A model generated the notes under the pieces. That model saw only the letters and a list, made by a program, of their open reading frames with translations, made no database searches and had not been told where the DNA came from. Below, in pieces: positions 62,193 to 64,000 of a DNA stretch of 64,000 nucleotides. Within the stretch, counting starts at the first letter, position 1. Every line of letters begins with the position of its first letter. The DNA comes from CBDCUF01 sp965222525 (GTDB lineage: Bacteria; Pseudomonadota; Alphaproteobacteria; Rickettsiales; UBA8987), in the NCBI GenBank assembly GCA_965222525.1, contig OZ244955.1, forward strand, positions 1,922,001 to 1,986,000. The letters are read 5' to 3'. Both the position numbers and the translations under genes were made by a program.

Positions 62193-62361
62193 TTGTTACT
62201 GATAACTGAGTACTGACAACTGATAACTCCTATCCCCCCACCAATCGCCTGCGTCCCTACGGGACTTGTCTCTTGTACTCCCCCACAAGGGGGGAGTGGT
62301 GGGCACGTAAATACTTCAGGTTAAAACACTATAGCACACAGCACTAAGCACTCAACACTAT
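62193..62361. repeat. B-type palindrome (B6) flanked by word repeats
   Basis: B6 (62234-62301) has CCCCCCACCAATCGCCTGCG, internal hairpin GTCCC/GGGAC, CTTGTCTCTTG and the CTCCCCC/GGGGGGAG terminal stem. It is flanked by a TGATAACTGAGTACTGACA word repeat (62196-62230) and by AGCACACAGCACTAAGCACT (62335-62354). It lies between rpiB and the pseudopilin. Confidence 0.75.
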
Positions 62362-63315
62362 TCAATTTTTCAGCTGCCATTTTGTCCAGTACATCAGAAT
62401 ATCATCAAAATACTGATCGCCAAGTGCCAGTGTGCCCGTAGGAGAGGCAGGCTGTTCACGTAGCGGCATGGAACGATATGTAGCATCATAAGTCGGGTTT
62501 GTCGTGGTATTTTGATGCGAATTGTCATCTTCCATATGACGGCGGTCTTCCGCACGATTATCATCCTCCTGCGCCGCACCCTTGACTTTCCACGCACCAT
62601 GCCCGTTCTTGCCATGGCTTATTATAAGCACGGCGACTCTTACAGGAATACAGTCTCCAGCGTTACTAACCTCAATACCATCACAACCAAGTATCTGATT
62701 AGCAGCTCCTTCAGCAGCGGTAGCAAGACGGGTGGAGAGGTGGTTATCATCTTCATCCAGTATCTCAATATCCCCTGTTGGGACATTGCCGTTCATGAAA
62801 CCTTCTTCCTCGAACCCTGGATCACCTTCGTTATCTACATCATCATCCCCGCTATCTGTAGATGGGCCGGGAAAAGTCAGATCTTCATCAACCACATAAG
62901 TGATACGGCGGTTCCAGCCATCCAGCATATATATCGGGTCAAGCCCGAGAGTACCGACCGGCACAACTCCCGCAACCACATCACCAACGCTTACTGTTTC
63001 ATTTGCTGCCGTACATCCGCCGGGAGGAGTTCCCGTACCGGTTCCCACACCAAAATTTGCTGCATTCCAGGCAATAGTACCGTCTGCCGGACAGGGAAGC
63101 TGGTCTTTTGCTTCTGCATATTGCTTCAGCGTAGTCATTATGGTGTTCATCCGCTCTGTAGTAGTATCGCTTTTCTCGGTTTCAATCATACTGGCGGCAA
63201 TCGACAACCCGCCACCCAGCACCAGCGCCAGTATAGTCAGCACTATCGCCATCTCGATAATCGTGAAACCACGGTTTCCGGAGGAAGCCAGTTGTATTTG
63301 TTTATTTTCCATCAT
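62362..63315 (-). CDS. Type II secretion / type IV pilin-like protein (pseudopilin 2)
   Basis: 317 residues. Prepilin cleavage site and N-terminal helix GFTIIEMAIVLTILALVLGGG after a 15-residue leader (starting MMENKQIQLA). The cytoplasmic leader peptide is removed after Gly. The soluble part has LPCPADG and VVPVGTLGLDPIYMLDGWNRR, also found in the upstream gene. It is Asp/Asn-rich in the middle. The ATG overlaps the upstream stop (ATGATGG). Confidence 0.8.
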   Translation of the reverse strand: MMENKQIQLASSGNRGFTIIEMAIVLTILALVLGGGLSIAASMIETEKSDTTTERMNTIMTTLKQYAEAKDQLPCPADGTIAWNAANFGVGTGTGTPPGGCTAANETVSVGDVVAGVVPVGTLGLDPIYMLDGWNRRITYVVDEDLTFPGPSTDSGDDDVDNEGDPGFEEEGFMNGNVPTGDIEILDEDDNHLSTRLATAAEGAANQILGCDGIEVSNAGDCIPVRVAVLIISHGKNGHGAWKVKGAAQEDDNRAEDRRHMEDDNSHQNTTTNPTYDATYRSMPLREQPASPTGTLALGDQYFDDILMYWTKWQLKN

Positions 63316-64000
63316 TCCGTTCCGTCCAGTTGCCATATTGTCTTATACATAACAATATCATCAAGGTCGCCCAGATTGAGCCCTTGCACGAATGTATCAT
63401 CATCATCGTTATTTTCGGCTTCTTCCGTGGTTTCTCCGGTATCGGACAGTTTCGCAGTACCACCACGGCCGCCCCAGGTACCAAGCCCGTTTGAGCCGCC
63501 ACTCACCAGCACTACCGCCGCTTCATTGGAATATTGCGTTCCGGCATAATTATTGACTATCAGCCTGCCACCGCTGGAATATGAGGCTCCATCAATTGTC
63601 TGTACATCCACTGAATAATAAAATCGACGGTTCCAGCCGTCGAGGATAAATGTCGGGGGGATATTAAGCGTATATACCGGCACCGCACCAACTGCTACAT
63701 TGCCCGTAGTGGTAACATTGCTTGAATCACAGCTTGGTGTAACCGATGTACTGCCTATCCCGAAATCTGTTGCGCTAAAAAGTGCCTGCGGATTTGCGGG
63801 ACAGGGGATATGTGCATTCCCAAGCACGGTCTGGTTATCAACATAATTATCAATCGCTCGCATGATGAATTCCATACGGGCACGGGTATCCTTGTTACGC
63901 GCTATCTCCGCATTCTCGGTACTAATTGCAAGTCCAGCACCAATGATAACGCCGACTATGGTCAGTACCACTGATAATTCTATCAGCGAAAAACCGGCTA
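63312..64000 (-). CDS. Type II secretion / type IV pilin-like protein (pseudopilin 1, partial)
   Basis: The 5' end is beyond the window; 229 residues are visible. The in-frame start of the visible part is AGFSLIELSVVLTIVGV, so the prepilin motif is at the very edge. The soluble domain has IPCPANPQALF, VGAVPVYTLNIPPTFILDGWNRR, paralogous to pseudopilin 2. It ends one base into the next start codon. Two tandem paralogues are expected to act together in a pilus-like or secretion pseudopilus. Confidence 0.8.
   Translation of the reverse strand, partial: AGFSLIELSVVLTIVGVIIGAGLAISTENAEIARNKDTRARMEFIMRAIDNYVDNQTVLGNAHIPCPANPQALFSATDFGIGSTSVTPSCDSSNVTTTGNVAVGAVPVYTLNIPPTFILDGWNRRFYYSVDVQTIDGASYSSGGRLIVNNYAGTQYSNEAAVVLVSGGSNGLGTWGGRGGTAKLSDTGETTEEAENNDDDDTFVQGLNLGDLDDIVMYKTIWQLDGTE

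Overview
The window reads as a chromosome segment of an alphaproteobacterium with moderate GC. The class call rests on an orthologue of the cell-cycle regulator CtrA with matching TTAA-N7-TTAA boxes, a short run of gene-transfer-agent/phage head-tail genes, a PdhS/DivJ-like histidine kinase, flagellar FliH/FliN, and a UvrA whose first zinc site is degenerate in the way I recall for alphaproteobacteria. MurC looks close to Rickettsiales MurC from memory, and several orphan genes look like accessory proteins of a host-associated or predatory lineage. The order cannot be fixed from this window alone.

Layout. 1-6.3 kb: ribH-nusB-lysC, ctrA facing away from a PAS/GGDEF-like/EAL protein, and an LpxL-type acyltransferase. 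6.3-9.6 kb: an orphan gene under a perfect CtrA box, a composite palindromic repeat, then five tandem paralogous small lipoproteins downstream of tolB. 11-18 kb: yraN and a BON lipoprotein, purB, fliH-fliN, a TlpA-like thioredoxin, two orphans, radC. 18.2-26.6 kb: a frameshifted membrane-protein gene, ppdK, an SLC13 permease, a sensor kinase, rpmH. 26.9-32.8 kb: tldD, an orphan, a toxin-antitoxin cluster (MNT, RelBE-like, HicBA), prfB with its programmed frameshift, ribD. 33-38.4 kb: a porin, three lone receivers plus a kinase with a dead receiver, murC. 38.4-46.5 kb: a one-strand molybdenum-cofactor operon (moaA, a moaC-moaB fusion, moeA, moaD, moaE, mobA and accessory genes) behind a NIT-Crp/Fnr regulator. 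47-58.4 kb: uvrA, the phage/GTA cluster, an orphan pelG, and the envelope block dxr-rseP-bamA-skp. 58.6-64 kb: tRNA-Leu, perM, an orphan, fliB, rpiB, and two pseudopilin-like genes, the second cut by the window end.

The most unusual signals. (1) Three unrelated orphan genes (16272, 28788 and 60054) share one promoter: a Pho-box-like direct repeat, a constant block and a -10 at identical spacing; two of them also share 5' leader sequence. This suggests a dispersed regulon of small, possibly exported proteins. (2) Several families of intergenic palindromes sit as nested inverted pairs. Their stems covary, with arm sequences changing but pairing kept; one similar palindrome lies in frame inside ribD. 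(3) The five-gene lipoprotein array has a GCESG...YC two-cysteine signature. (4) CtrA boxes lie over the ribosome-binding site of ctrA and in the leader of an orphan gene.
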